DNA of 64,000 nt, taken from NCBI RefSeq assembly GCF_014333585.1, contig NZ_JACSCW010000001.1, positions 682,001 through 746,000 on the forward strand, given 5' to 3'. Made by a program: the position numbers and the translations under genes. The stretch comes from Hymenobacter sp. BT188. GTDB lineage: Bacteria; Bacteroidota; Bacteroidia; Cytophagales; Hymenobacteraceae. Shown one piece after another: positions 37,842-46,922 of the stretch; the stretch's first letter is position 1, and the number at the start of each line of letters is the position of its first letter. The notes under the pieces were generated by a model. That model worked only from the letters and a program-made list of their open reading frames with translations, searched no databases and had not been told where the DNA came from.

Positions 37842-37873
37842 TTGGAAAATAAAGTACTATTCATCTACATTTG
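37842..37873 (+). promoter_or_regulatory. Promoter for glutamine synthetase III
   Basis: TTG at 37842-37844 and TACATTTG at 37866-37873 are 21 bases apart, a full Bacteroidota match. The leader to the ATG at 37906 is about 26 bases. Confidence 0.65.
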
Positions 37874-37905
37874 CCTTAGAAATATTAACCCTGCTTAAAC
37901 TTTAC

Positions 37906-40095
37906 ATGGCAATTCTCCGCTTTAAAGCCCTCGAACTTGTAGATCAGCGCCGACCCATTACGGTGGTTCAGTCTGGGGAGCGTCGTTCCGATACGTTCGG
38001 CCGCAATGTGTTCAATCTGGATGCCATGCGCGCCACCATGCCGGGCGAGTATTTCAAAAAGCTACAATCGGCGGTAAAGCAAGGCACGCCTGTAGAGCGC
38101 AGCGTGGCCGACGCCGTGGCCTCGGCCATGAAAACCTGGGCCATGGCCAAGGGCGCTACCCACTATACTCACTGGTTTCAGCCCCTGACCGGTGCCACTG
38201 CCGAAAAGCACGACTCATTTTTCGACCTGAACTCCGACGGTCGTCCAATTGAGAACTTTAAGGGCTCGGCGTTGGTGCAGCAGGAGCCCGACGCGTCGAG
38301 CTTCCCGAGCGGCGGTATTCGCAATACCTTCGAGGCACGCGGCTACACTGCATGGGATCCAACTTCTCCGGCCTTTATCATTGAAACCGCTGGCGCCAAA
38401 ACGCTGTGTATCCCCACTATTTTTGTGGCTTACACCGGCGAGGCCCTCGACTATAAAGCACCGCTGCTTAAGTCACTAGCTATTCTGGAACAGGCCGCGG
38501 TTGATGTTTGCCAGTACTTCGATAAGGACGTAAATCGGGTAAATACGACCCTCGGTATCGAGCAGGAGTATTTTCTGGTAGATAGAGCCCTTTTCGACGC
38601 ACGCCCTGACCTGGTGATGACCGGCCGCACCCTCTTCGGGCACGCGCCCGCCAAAGGCCAGCAGCTGGAAGACCATTACTTCGGCTCCATTCCGAGCCGG
38701 GTACACGCCTTCATGCTCGACTACGAGGAAGAGGCAAACCGCCTTGGTATTCCGTTGCGGACGCGCCATAATGAGGTGGCACCCAATCAGTATGAGTGCG
38801 CCCCAACCTTTGAGGATGCCAACCTGGCCATCGACCACAACCAACTCCTGATGGATATCATGGAGCGTGTGGCCGAGCAGCACAACTTCAAGGTTCTCCT
38901 CCACGAAAAGCCTTTTGCGGGTGTAAACGGCTCAGGTAAGCACAACAACTGGGCTATGAGCACCGATACTGGCGTAAACCTGCTAGCGCCCGGTCGTCGC
39001 CCGAAAGAAAATCTGCAGTTCCTGGCTTTCTTTATTACCACCATCAAGGCTGTACACCGCTACGCCGATTTATTGCGTGCCAGCATCGCTTCCGCCTCCA
39101 ACGACCATCGCCTGGGTGCAAATGAAGCTCCTCCGGCTATCATGTCGGTGTTCGTAGGTTCGCAGCTCAACTCCGTATTGGATGAGTTGGAGCGTACCGC
39201 TAAGCTGCCTCTCGACAAAGGAGACAATATTTACCTTAAGCTCGGCATCGACAAGATTCCAGCTATTCTGCTCGACAACACCGACCGCAACCGCACGTCG
39301 CCGTTTGCCTTCACCGGCAATAAGTTTGAACTGCGCGCCGTGGGTTCTTCGGCTAACTGCTCGTCGGCCATGACAGTGCTCAACACCATCGTAGCTGAGC
39401 AGCTGATCAACTTCAAACAGTCGGTAGATGAGCTGATTGAGCAGGGCAAGAAGAAAGAAGTCGCCATTGTAGAAGTGTTGCGCGAGTACGTGATTTCTTC
39501 CAAAGCCATTCGTTTCGAAGGCAACGGCTACTCGCAGGAGTGGGAAGACGAAGCCAACCGTCGTGGCCTGGCCAACGTGCGCACCACGCCTTTAGCCCTT
39601 GATGCCCTGATTCGCGAAGACGCAGCGGATCTATTTGGTCGTCACCAAATTTTCTCGCCCGTAGAGCTGCACGCCCGCCACGAGATTTTGCTGGAAGATT
39701 ACATCAAGAAAATCCAGATTGAGAGCCGTACTATGGGCGACCTGGCCATCAACCACGTCATTCCAACGGCCATCGCTTACCAAACCAAGCTGATCACCAA
39801 CATCAGTGGTCTGCGTGAGTTGGGCCTCGACGATGAGTTCTCGCAGGTGACGGTGGACACTATCAAAGCTATTTCGCGTCATATTTCAACTATCAAAACC
39901 ACAGTGGTCGAGATGATTGAGCGCCGCAAACGAGTTAATAAAATTGAAGACACCCGCGCTCGGGCCATTGCCTACTGTGACGAGATAAAGACATGTTTCG
40001 ACGCCATCCGTCGTTCCACCGATAAGCTGGAACTGATGGTGGCCGATGAGGACTGGCCGCTGGTGAAGTACCGCGAACTGATGTTCCGGCACTAA
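37906..40095 (+). CDS. glnN: Glutamine synthetase type III (GlnN)
   Basis: GSIII joins ammonia to glutamate with ATP. The 729-residue length separates it from GSI (about 470) and GSII. GSIII features seen: NVFNLDAMRATMPGEYFKKL at the start, IEQEYFLVDRALF, RTRHNEVAPNQYECAPTFED and the GSIII signature LLHEKPFAGVNGSGKHNNW, with His and Glu of the metal site. It has a strong promoter and a terminator and so is an independent transcription unit. GSIII is the usual form in Bacteroidota. Confidence 0.97.
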   Translation: MAILRFKALELVDQRRPITVVQSGERRSDTFGRNVFNLDAMRATMPGEYFKKLQSAVKQGTPVERSVADAVASAMKTWAMAKGATHYTHWFQPLTGATAEKHDSFFDLNSDGRPIENFKGSALVQQEPDASSFPSGGIRNTFEARGYTAWDPTSPAFIIETAGAKTLCIPTIFVAYTGEALDYKAPLLKSLAILEQAAVDVCQYFDKDVNRVNTTLGIEQEYFLVDRALFDARPDLVMTGRTLFGHAPAKGQQLEDHYFGSIPSRVHAFMLDYEEEANRLGIPLRTRHNEVAPNQYECAPTFEDANLAIDHNQLLMDIMERVAEQHNFKVLLHEKPFAGVNGSGKHNNWAMSTDTGVNLLAPGRRPKENLQFLAFFITTIKAVHRYADLLRASIASASNDHRLGANEAPPAIMSVFVGSQLNSVLDELERTAKLPLDKGDNIYLKLGIDKIPAILLDNTDRNRTSPFAFTGNKFELRAVGSSANCSSAMTVLNTIVAEQLINFKQSVDELIEQGKKKEVAIVEVLREYVISSKAIRFEGNGYSQEWEDEANRRGLANVRTTPLALDALIREDAADLFGRHQIFSPVELHARHEILLEDYIKKIQIESRTMGDLAINHVIPTAIAYQTKLITNISGLRELGLDDEFSQVTVDTIKAISRHISTIKTTVVEMIERRKRVNKIEDTRARAIAYCDEIKTCFDAIRRSTDKLELMVADEDWPLVKYRELMFRH

Positions 40096-40155
40096 GCCCA
40101 GCGAACAGGATCGGACCGGGGTTGGGTGGGAATTTTCTCCGGTTCCGATACTAGT

Positions 40156-40189
40156 AAAAAAGCCGTTTCCGGGTGGGGACGGCTTTTTT
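40156..40189 (+). terminator. Terminator of glutamine synthetase III
   Basis: AAAAAAGCCGTTTCC and GGGGACGGCTTTTTT pair (two wobbles) around a 4-base loop, followed by T. Confidence 0.88.
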
Positions 40190-40323
40190 GTTTGGGTGCT
40201 TCGCCAGGCATACCATAAACATCAGTTTCGAAGCGTAGTATGGCTTTTTGTCGCTAAGGTTAAGTTGCACTCATCACGCGTCGCGTCTGCCCGGCGGCTG
40301 CCGCATGCGAATGAGGAAGTAGT

Positions 40324-40977
40324 TTAACTGTTGCTGGCTTTCCCAGCCGCGCCCGTCGTCCCGGTTCCAACCTTTTCTGCTTCCATGCCCTTAAGAATCA
40401 TTTGCAGCGCCCACTGCAACAGATCATTGGAAGCGTCATTCGAGAGACCATTGACATCCTTGTTGACAATCATGGGCTCAATGCCCGTCAAGACGGACAC
40501 CGTCTGCTTAAGGCGCTCGTAGTTTGCCGGCTCAATCTGGGCGGCGTAGCGCCGCATCACCGCTTCTAGCGCGTCGAGCCGGCGGGCGCCCCGCAGCGAC
40601 GCGCCGCTGCCTTGCTTCACCGATTCAGCCAGGACTACACTCAGGTATTTGCGGAACGCGGGCTCGTGGCGTTGCGCCAACCAATTGTAGTAGGCTTGCA
40701 CGTAGGCCAGCGATTCGGCCAGTCCTAGGTGCTGGGTATCCAGCACAAAATCGGCGGGCTGTTTTGCCTGGAACGAAAGGGCAGCCTCCGTGCAGAGCAG
40801 ATCCACGTCTGAAAAATAGCGGTAGATAGTGGCCCGGGAGATACCCAAGGTCTGAGCCACGTCTTCGAGGGAAAAGGCGGCTTGGGTTTGCAGCAGGCGC
40901 TGGGCCGTTTCCAGAATTTTGGCGCGGGTCGCTCGTTTCTGCTGAATTCGACCAGTGGTGAGGGTTTTATTTTTCAT
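40324..40977 (-). CDS. TetR family transcriptional repressor
   Basis: A 217-residue regulator. The N-terminal helix-turn-helix (about residues 15-60) shows ILETAQRLLQTQAAFSLEDV and ISRATIYRYFSDVDLL, standard for TetR. The ligand-binding C-terminal domain is variable, so the inducer is not known. The start codon at 40977 overlaps one of two operator palindromes, and a divergent cupin gene lies behind the other, so it likely represses itself and the cupin genes. Confidence 0.93.
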   Translation of the reverse strand: MKNKTLTTGRIQQKRATRAKILETAQRLLQTQAAFSLEDVAQTLGISRATIYRYFSDVDLLCTEAALSFQAKQPADFVLDTQHLGLAESLAYVQAYYNWLAQRHEPAFRKYLSVVLAESVKQGSGASLRGARRLDALEAVMRRYAAQIEPANYERLKQTVSVLTGIEPMIVNKDVNGLSNDASNDLLQWALQMILKGMEAEKVGTGTTGAAGKASNS

Positions 40978-41046
40978 GAGACAAATATCTCATGAAATTT
41001 GCAAATCGGATAATTTCTTGGTTATGTTTGTGAGACAACTATCTCA
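40975..41046. promoter_or_regulatory. Two TetR operators and the cupin promoter
   Basis: CATGAGA-caaata-TCTCATG at 40975-40994 and TGAGA-caacta-TCTCA at 41031-41046 share the pattern TGAGACAAnTATCTCA. They are 54 bp apart centre to centre, about five helix turns. The first covers the tetR start codon; the second directly follows the -7 box TATGTTTG (41023-41030), whose TTG is at 40999-41001. This is a convincing arrangement for repression of both directions. Confidence 0.8.
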
Positions 41047-41060
41047 TAAACTATTTCCTC

Positions 41061-41492
41061 ATGAAAAAAGAAATTATTTGCCTGGGCCACACCCTAACCC
41101 TGCACGCATCCTCAGGCGACTACGATTTGCTCGAAGGTGTCACCCTGCCGCAGGTACCCGGCCCGCCGCCCCACCACCATACCCGCTACCACGAGCTGTT
41201 CTACGTGCTGGACGGCCAGCTTGAGTTTCTGGTGGATGGCCAGCCCGTGCCGGTACCGGCTGGCGAATCGATTGATTTGCCCCCCAATACCGTACATACC
41301 TTCAGTAACGTGGGCGCCGTGCCCTGCAGGTGGCTGAACGTGCATAGCCCCAAGGGCTTTCGAGCTTTTTTTGAAGAGTTCGGCATTGAGGCGGCTCGGG
41401 AAGGCGCCTTTGCTGCCTCCGTGGACGCGCAAGTAATTCAGCAAGTAGTAGAGCGGGCTTCTAGCTTCGACATGCACCTCGCCCAGTCCTAA
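41061..41492 (+). CDS. Cupin-domain protein 1
   Basis: A 143-residue single-domain cupin. Motif 1 is HHHTRYHELFYVLDGQLEF and motif 2 is PAGESIDLPPNTVHTFSN. The His and Glu residues form a metal site. It is directly behind an operator-controlled promoter and so is the most likely target of the TetR repressor. The reaction is unknown; dioxygenase, isomerase or sensor roles are all possible. Confidence 0.88.
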   Translation: MKKEIICLGHTLTLHASSGDYDLLEGVTLPQVPGPPPHHHTRYHELFYVLDGQLEFLVDGQPVPVPAGESIDLPPNTVHTFSNVGAVPCRWLNVHSPKGFRAFFEEFGIEAAREGAFAASVDAQVIQQVVERASSFDMHLAQS

Positions 41493-41615
41493 GCTGGTGG
41501 CCCTACACGACTCGGCTCGCGGCAGGAGACAGATCGTCTCACTCAAGGCCTTGCTCTGTAGACGAAGGCAGTTAATAAACACTTACCAAATCGAAGGAAA
41601 ACTACTACCTCCAAC

Positions 41616-42044
41616 ATGCCAGAACCCAAAGAAATTATTCGCGTGGGCGCACTGGAGTTGCGCTTTTTGCTCGATGGCGACGATACCGAACAGCGCCTGG
41701 TCATGTTCGAGTTTTCGGTGCCGCCCGGGGCGAAGGTGCCCGCCCCGCACTACCACGAGGACGTGGACGAGCTACTCTATGGGCTGGCGGGCAGCATGAC
41801 GACCACCGTGGCCGGCCAGGTGCGGGCGCTGGGCGTGGGCGATTCGTGCTTTATCCCGCGCGGCGTGGTGCACCACCACGCCAACCTGGGCACCGAAACG
41901 GCGACGGTACTCACCGTGCTGACCCCGGCCCGCATTGGCCCGGCTTATTTTCGGGAGTTGGGGGCCCTGCTACAAGCCGGCGGCCCGCCAGACCCGGTCC
42001 GGGTGCAGGAAATCATGGCCAATTACGGGCTAGTCGTGGCGTAA
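41616..42044 (+). CDS. Cupin-domain protein 2
   Basis: A 142-residue cupin. Motif 1 is PHYHEDVDELLYGLAGSM and motif 2 is GDSCFIPRGVVHHHAN. It lies 123 bases downstream of the first cupin on the same strand. It is not a near-identical copy of cupin 1, so this is not a recent tandem duplication. Function unknown. Confidence 0.88.
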   Translation: MPEPKEIIRVGALELRFLLDGDDTEQRLVMFEFSVPPGAKVPAPHYHEDVDELLYGLAGSMTTTVAGQVRALGVGDSCFIPRGVVHHHANLGTETATVLTVLTPARIGPAYFRELGALLQAGGPPDPVRVQEIMANYGLVVA

Positions 42045-42151
42045 ACTCCGCGCCGTCGTGGCGGCTACCGCAGGCTGGGGGGCTTTTTCTGGCTGCTGGT
42101 GCTGAAGCCATTACGCACAATCAATCCTTTCCTACCTACATACTGACCGCT

Positions 42152-42579
42152 ATGGCTGCCGCCGAAAACAAAGAATTTATGACTCATTTTATTGAGGAAG
42201 TCATAAACAAGAAGAACCTCCATGCCATCGACGATCTAGTTGCGAAAGACTTTACGGAACAGGTGCCGTTTCCGGGCCAAGGACCAGGCCGAGAAGGATT
42301 AAAGTTTGCGATTACAGCTATGCTCGCCGGCTTTCCTGACATGCACTGGACGGTGCAGGAACAAATTGCGGAAGGGGAGAAGGTGGTAACCCGATTCACC
42401 TGGACGGGAACGCACGCCGGGGCCTTTATGGGTATCCCCCCACGAATAAAAGGGTGGAGGTCTGGGGAGTGGTGATGGACGTGGTGAGGAATGGCCGCTT
42501 TGCTGAAAGCAGGATACTGATGGATACCGTTGGGTTATTGCAGCAGGTAGGGGTGTTGCCTACAGCGGCAGCGCAGTAA
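42152..42579 (+). pseudogene. SnoaL-like ester cyclase, frameshifted
   Basis: From the ATG at 42152 the frame reads as an ester cyclase of the SnoaL-like NTF2 fold (FIEEVINKKNLHAIDDLVAKD, GREGLKFAITAMLAGFPDMH) up to GAFMGIPP. After the run of six C at 42436-42441 the correct frame changes by one base: the other frame continues as TNKRVEVWGVVMDVVRNGR and ends at the stop at 42579. A seventh C would restore the family's GIPPT-(N/G)-(K/R)-(K/R)-V order. So this is a one-base loss in a poly-C tract, real, variable or a sequencing error. It is the third gene of the cupin group. Confidence 0.78.
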
Positions 42580-42880
42580 GGGCAGTTTAAATAAAAAAGC
42601 CCCCCATCTCTTGCGTCTGGAATAACGGGCTATGGGCGAGACTGTCTTTTATTTTAAACGGTAATAAAGCGTATACCTGGCCCTTTGCAATCCGGTTGCT
42701 TACTGCGCGCAATCTGGCAACAACAGGTTTTAAGTGAATAGCCTCTTCCTGTGCGGCGCCGGCTGATTTTGAAGTACACGGGGCTACGTAGCTCCTCCTG
42801 GTGCAGCGGTCGGCATGCCGGTCTGCGCTACTTTCTGCTGGTGAGCAGCAATACTCCAATCTGACAACAAGCTGCTGGCC
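42580..42880. other. Gap without a supported gene
   Basis: About 300 bases between the SnoaL-like gene and the sensor kinase remnant. It begins with AAAAAAGCCCCCC, a half of the usual terminator with no matching arm, so it is not a clear hairpin. A 90-codon minus-strand frame is unlike any family and is not called. Confidence 0.5.
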
Positions 42881-44998
42881 ATGCGAACGTTATTGCTGCT
42901 CATCCTGCTTTCCACCGGTCTATTCCTAAGCCTGCTTGGGCTGCCGCAGCTGGCGCGGGCGCAGGACAGACCGACCCTGCCGGACAGCCTGCGTCAACGC
43001 TTGCTAACCCAGCCCGACGATACCAACCGGGTAATGCTGCTCATCGACCTAGCGTTTAACTATCGTAATACCCGGCCGGATACGGCCTACCGGCTTGTGC
43101 AGCAAGGGTATGCGCTGGCCCGCCGCTTGACCTATCCAATGGGCCAGGCGCATGCCCTCAATGTCATGGGGGCCATTATGGTGCAACTGGGCGACTATCC
43201 CCGCGCCATCCGGCTGATGCAGCAGTCCGCAGATCTGAGTGAGTCATTGCATAATCTGCGCCAGCAGTCGGTAGCGCACAATAACATGGCGGTAGCCTAT
43301 ATCGACCAAAAGGACTACGCGCAGGGCCTGAAGCACCAGCGGGAGGCCTTGCGGTTGTTTAAGCTGCATCAGCGACAGGCCGGTCGGCCGCCCGACTCGC
43401 TGCTCCACGCCATCCAGTACTGCAACCTGGGGGAGCTGTATGCCAATAGCGGGCAAGTGGATTCAGCCGAAGCATACCCACGCCTAGCCTTAATATTTAC
43501 ACAAAATCCAGCCGCCCAGATGGTGCTGCCCAACACGCTGTACGTGCTGGGGGATATTCGCAAGCAACAAAACAACGTGGGCGAGGCGCTGCGCCTATAT
43601 CGGCGGGCCGGGCGCCTGACTCAGGACCCAGCTGAACAGAATATCATTTACTTGCGGCTGGCCACGCTGCATCAGGCAACGGGGGCCCGCGACTCCAGCC
43701 TGGTCTATGCCCGGCAGTCACTCCGAGTCGCGCAGCAGAGCCAGTTTCTGACCGGTATTTTGCCAGCCAGCCAACTGTTGGCCCAGCTTTACGAAGGCCG
43801 CGACGACACCCAGGCCCTGCGTTACTACAAGGTAGCCGTGGCCGCCAAAGATAGCCTGTTCAGCCAGCAAAAGGTGAAGCAGCTGCTCACGATCCGCTTT
43901 GAGGAGCAGCAGCGCCAGCAGGAGTTGGCGGCCACCCGCCAAGCGTACCGAGAACGCATGCGCAGCTACGGCCTGGCCGTAGCTGCGCATGCGTTGGGCT
44001 GCTGGTGGCGCTGCTACTGTGGCGCACAACGCGGCGGCAGCAGCGCAGCAATGCCTTATTGAGTCAGCAAAAAGGGGAGCTGGACGCCCAGCGCGCCCAC
44101 GCCGAGCAGGCTTACCAGGTTCTGCAAACCACCCAGGCTCAGCTCATTCAGAAAGAGAAGATGGCCTCCTTGGGGGAGCTGACGGCCGGCATTGCCCAAG
44201 AGATTAAGAACCCGCTGAACTTCGTCAACAACTTCTCGGAGGTCAGCGCCGAGCTGCTCGACGACCTAGCCGCGGAGCAGCAGAAACCCACCCCTGATGC
44301 GGCCTTTGAGGCGGCGCTGCTGGCCGATCTGAAAGCCAACCTACTCAACGATCAACCACTACGGCCGCCGCGCCGACACCATTGTGCGGGGCATGCTGGC
44401 TCACAGCCGCCAAGCTACCGGCACCAAACAGCCGACCAAACTCAACCAGCTCACCGATGAGTATCTGCGCCTGGCCTACCAGGGCGCACGCGCCAAGAAT
44501 CCCGATTTCCGCTGCGACCTTGTGGCGGAGTACGACGAGCGACTTGGTTCTCTGGCCGTCGTGCCCCAGGACATCGGGCGGGTTCTCCTCAATCTATTCA
44601 GTAATGCCTTTTACGCGACCCAGCAGCGCTCTGAGCAGCAGGAAACGGGCCATGACTACCAGCCCCAAGTACGGGTGCGGACGCGGCGCGACGCACAGAC
44701 CGTGGAAATCCGCGTGTGGGACAACGGGCTCGGAATACCGGCGGGGGTTCAGGAGAAAGTGTTTCAGCCGTTTTTCACGACCAAGCCGCCCGGGCAGGGC
44801 ACCGGCCTGGGTTTGTCGCTGAGCTACGAGATCATCACCCAGGGCCACGGTGGCACCTTGCAATTGCGCTCGGAAGAGGGGCACTACACCGAATTTAGCC
44901 TGCATTTGCCCCCCGAGCCGGTAAGGCCGGAGCCAGCACAATCCCCACGGCAGTTCCCCGCGATTCTTCTTCCGGTGCTGATACCCCTTCTCTGGTGA
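42881..44998 (+). pseudogene. TPR-containing sensor histidine kinase, inactivated
   Basis: Three frames together make one kinase. Part one (42881 to about 43990) has a signal peptide and TPR repeats (HALNVMGAIMVQLGDYPRAI, HNNMAVAYIDQKDYAQGLKH). The membrane helix region then changes frame near 43975-43995. Part two (about 44000-44350) is a coiled coil and the dimerisation helix. The frame changes again near 44350. Part three (to 44998) has the ATPase domain (VWDNGLGIPAGVQEKVF, GTGLGLSLSYEIITQGHGG). In the dimerisation helix, where kinases have GIAHEI, this gene has GIAQEI (CAA at 44197-44199), so the phosphoacceptor His is missing. Three separate defects make it a decayed gene. Confidence 0.82.
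43954..43994. repeat. 41-bp perfect palindrome inside the kinase at the frameshift
   Basis: Left arm ACGCATGCGCAGCTACGGCC (43954-43973), one spacer base and the exact complement (43975-43994). It is precisely where the first frameshift of the kinase occurs. Confidence 0.9.
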
Positions 44999-45130
44999 GT
45001 TACTCTCGGGCTAATAAGCCGCCGCGCTTGGACAGCCTTATCCTTTCTAGGTCATGTTCCCGTATAGGATAGCAGGTGGGACCGGGCGGGCCGCACCGTT
45101 CCTGTTTCGTGGTGTTAACCCTGCTTTACG

Positions 45131-45658
45131 ATGCTCACAGCTCCGCTGCAAGACGCGCTCAACCAACAAATTGCCCTGGAGGCGCAGTCCTCCCAGGCCT
45201 ACTTGGCCATGGCCTCCTGGGCCGAAATTCAGCCCGGTCTGGACGGGGTAACCACCTTCTTTTACCAGCAAAGCCAAGAGGAGCGGGTCCACATGCTCAA
45301 GCTCATCCGCTACGTCAACGAGCGCGGCGGCTTTGCCCTAGTGCCCGCCCTAGCGCAACCTGTCCTCACCTTTCAGTCCCTGCAGCGGGTCTTTCAGGAC
45401 TTTCTGCACCACGAGATGGCTGTCTCCGCCAGTATCAACGAGCTGGTAGGTCTGGCCCTGCATGAGCGGGACTTCGCCACCCACAACTTTTTGCAGTGGT
45501 ACGTCTCGGAGCAGCTGGAGGAGGAAGCACTGGCCCGCACCCTCAACGACAAGCTCGAGTTGGTGGGTGACGACAAAAGTGGCATTTACCTCTTCGACAA
45601 AGACATCCTGCTCTTTCGCAGCCACGTCGCTGCCAAGGGCAACGCCGCCCCCAGCTAA
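45131..45658 (+). CDS. ftnA: Non-haem ferritin
   Basis: A 175-residue iron-storage protein that forms a 24-subunit shell and oxidises Fe(II). Ligands of the diiron site are seen: Glu in NQQIALEAQSSQAYLAM, ExxH in SQEERVHML, then Glu in EMAVSASINELV and the third helix's SEQLEEEALARTL. Length and layout are those of bacterial FtnA. It lies alone between the kinase remnant and a nuclease facing it, with a shared terminator after it. Confidence 0.95.
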   Translation: MLTAPLQDALNQQIALEAQSSQAYLAMASWAEIQPGLDGVTTFFYQQSQEERVHMLKLIRYVNERGGFALVPALAQPVLTFQSLQRVFQDFLHHEMAVSASINELVGLALHERDFATHNFLQWYVSEQLEEEALARTLNDKLELVGDDKSGIYLFDKDILLFRSHVAAKGNAAPS

Positions 45659-45739
45659 GGGACACCCAACGCAGGAAGTGGCCCGACCAACAAAGGTGTG
45701 GACCAGCCGCCAGCAGGTGCAGAGATAAAGCAACTTGAT

Positions 45740-45787
45740 GGGCACAAAAAAGCCTCCCACCCGGGGGCGAGAGGCTTTTTTGTGCCC
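45740..45787. terminator. Bidirectional terminator between ferritin and the nuclease
   Basis: A 17-bp perfect stem (GGGCACAAAAAAGCCTC and its complement, arms 45740-45756 and 45771-45787) with A and T tracts on both sides and an inner G/C-rich loop. Confidence 0.9.
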
Positions 45788-45794
45788 ACCGGGC

Positions 45795-46679
45795 TTAGTT
45801 TGTCGGCCCGGCGTCCACTCTTGCCTCGACGGTGCTCTGCACGGTGCTCGAGACGGCCGAGAGAATGTTGTAGCCCGTGGCGGACTCAATGGCGTCGACC
45901 GTGGTGCGGTAGCTTCCCCAGCTGGTGCTGAGGGTGTTTGTGTTGGGCATATCTACGGCAATCACGCGCGTGCCGGTGCTCACCCGACTCGCGTCCGAGC
46001 TGCCCTCGGGCAGCACCACCACGACTTTCCAGGTGCGCGCAGGCACGGTCACGCGGCCCGCATCCAGTGTCGTCTTGTAGCCAGCGGAGCCCGTGCCCCC
46101 CTTGCCATAACTGCCGGCAATCACGTAGAGCTCGTAGCCCTGGCCTACCAGCGTGCGGCAGTAATTTTCCAGATTTGCCCAAGTTTGCTGGTTGTTGGTT
46201 GGCGCCTGGGGCATCATGTTGGTCATCTTGAAGGTGGCCGAGTTATCGGCGATCGAGGCTGTGCGATCCGCCGACGGGCATAGGTGACCCCGGTCGAAGC
46301 CCGAGCCCGAGTAGCTGGTGCTCGTGACCCGGTACCAGCCCGTGGGCAGGGACGCGTCGGTGGAAAAGTTGTCCTGCCGCGGGGTGCTGCCCAGCCAAGC
46401 GCTGCTCAAGTGCCAACTGACCCAGTTGGGTACTCCCCGGTCGCGGTGGTAGGACATAGTAAACTGAGGCTTCACCAGCAAGTAGTTCCAGTAGTAATAC
46501 GGGTCGGCGATGGCCCCGCTGGGGTTGCCCAGGGCCAGATGGCTGTCGCGGGTGGCATCTTGGCTACTAGGCGCTGCGGTGGGTGAGGGAATGGGAGCCA
46601 CGAGCTCGTCTTTCGAGCAGGAGACGGCCAGGGTCAGTAGCACCAGCAGGGTGCTCAGGCGGGTAACAGTACGCTTCAT
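45795..46679 (-). CDS. Secreted DNA/RNA non-specific endonuclease (lipoprotein)
   Basis: From the ATG at 46679 it has 294 residues. The N-terminus is a lipoprotein signal (TLLVLLTLAVSC). The catalytic DRGH motif of the NUC1 family is in GFDRGHLCPSADR, and a downstream Asn segment (MTNMMPQAPTNNQQTW) supplies the metal ligand. It degrades DNA and RNA at the cell surface or outside, perhaps for nutrient or biofilm use. An inverted repeat lies upstream. Confidence 0.9.
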   Translation of the reverse strand: MKRTVTRLSTLLVLLTLAVSCSKDELVAPIPSPTAAPSSQDATRDSHLALGNPSGAIADPYYYWNYLLVKPQFTMSYHRDRGVPNWVSWHLSSAWLGSTPRQDNFSTDASLPTGWYRVTSTSYSGSGFDRGHLCPSADRTASIADNSATFKMTNMMPQAPTNNQQTWANLENYCRTLVGQGYELYVIAGSYGKGGTGSAGYKTTLDAGRVTVPARTWKVVVVLPEGSSDASRVSTGTRVIAVDMPNTNTLSTSWGSYRTTVDAIESATGYNILSAVSSTVQSTVEARVDAGPTN

Positions 46680-46724
46680 AGAACAGGGGATTAGGGAATG
46701 GTGGAAAGGCAAAGCAAAGGTCTC

Positions 46725-46746
46725 CCGTCTAGCCTGAACTAGACGG
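46725..46746. promoter_or_regulatory. Inverted repeat upstream of the nuclease
   Basis: CCGTCTAG-CCTGAA-CTAGACGG, 8-bp arms and a 6-base spacer, 46 bases upstream of the start. It could be an operator or an mRNA hairpin. Confidence 0.4.
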
Positions 46747-46922
46747 CATCCTAGATTAGGGATTTATTACCAATTTATTACCACTTGACCAGGTAGTTGC
46801 CGCACCAGCCACCCAACAGCCGGGGCATGCGTACCTTAGACTTCTTTTTTCAATAAAAAGGGGCTTTTATACATACCAATTGACGATTCGGTCATCCAAG
46901 CACGGGTTCTTAGCCAGGCGGC

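Noticed and set aside
41061..42044. The two cupin genes as a recent tandem duplication
   Set aside because: Motifs differ clearly in sequence; only the fold is shared.
42587..42859. 90-codon minus-strand frame before the sensor kinase
   Set aside because: Amino-acid content is unlike a protein, and it ends in a G6C-type element; not called.
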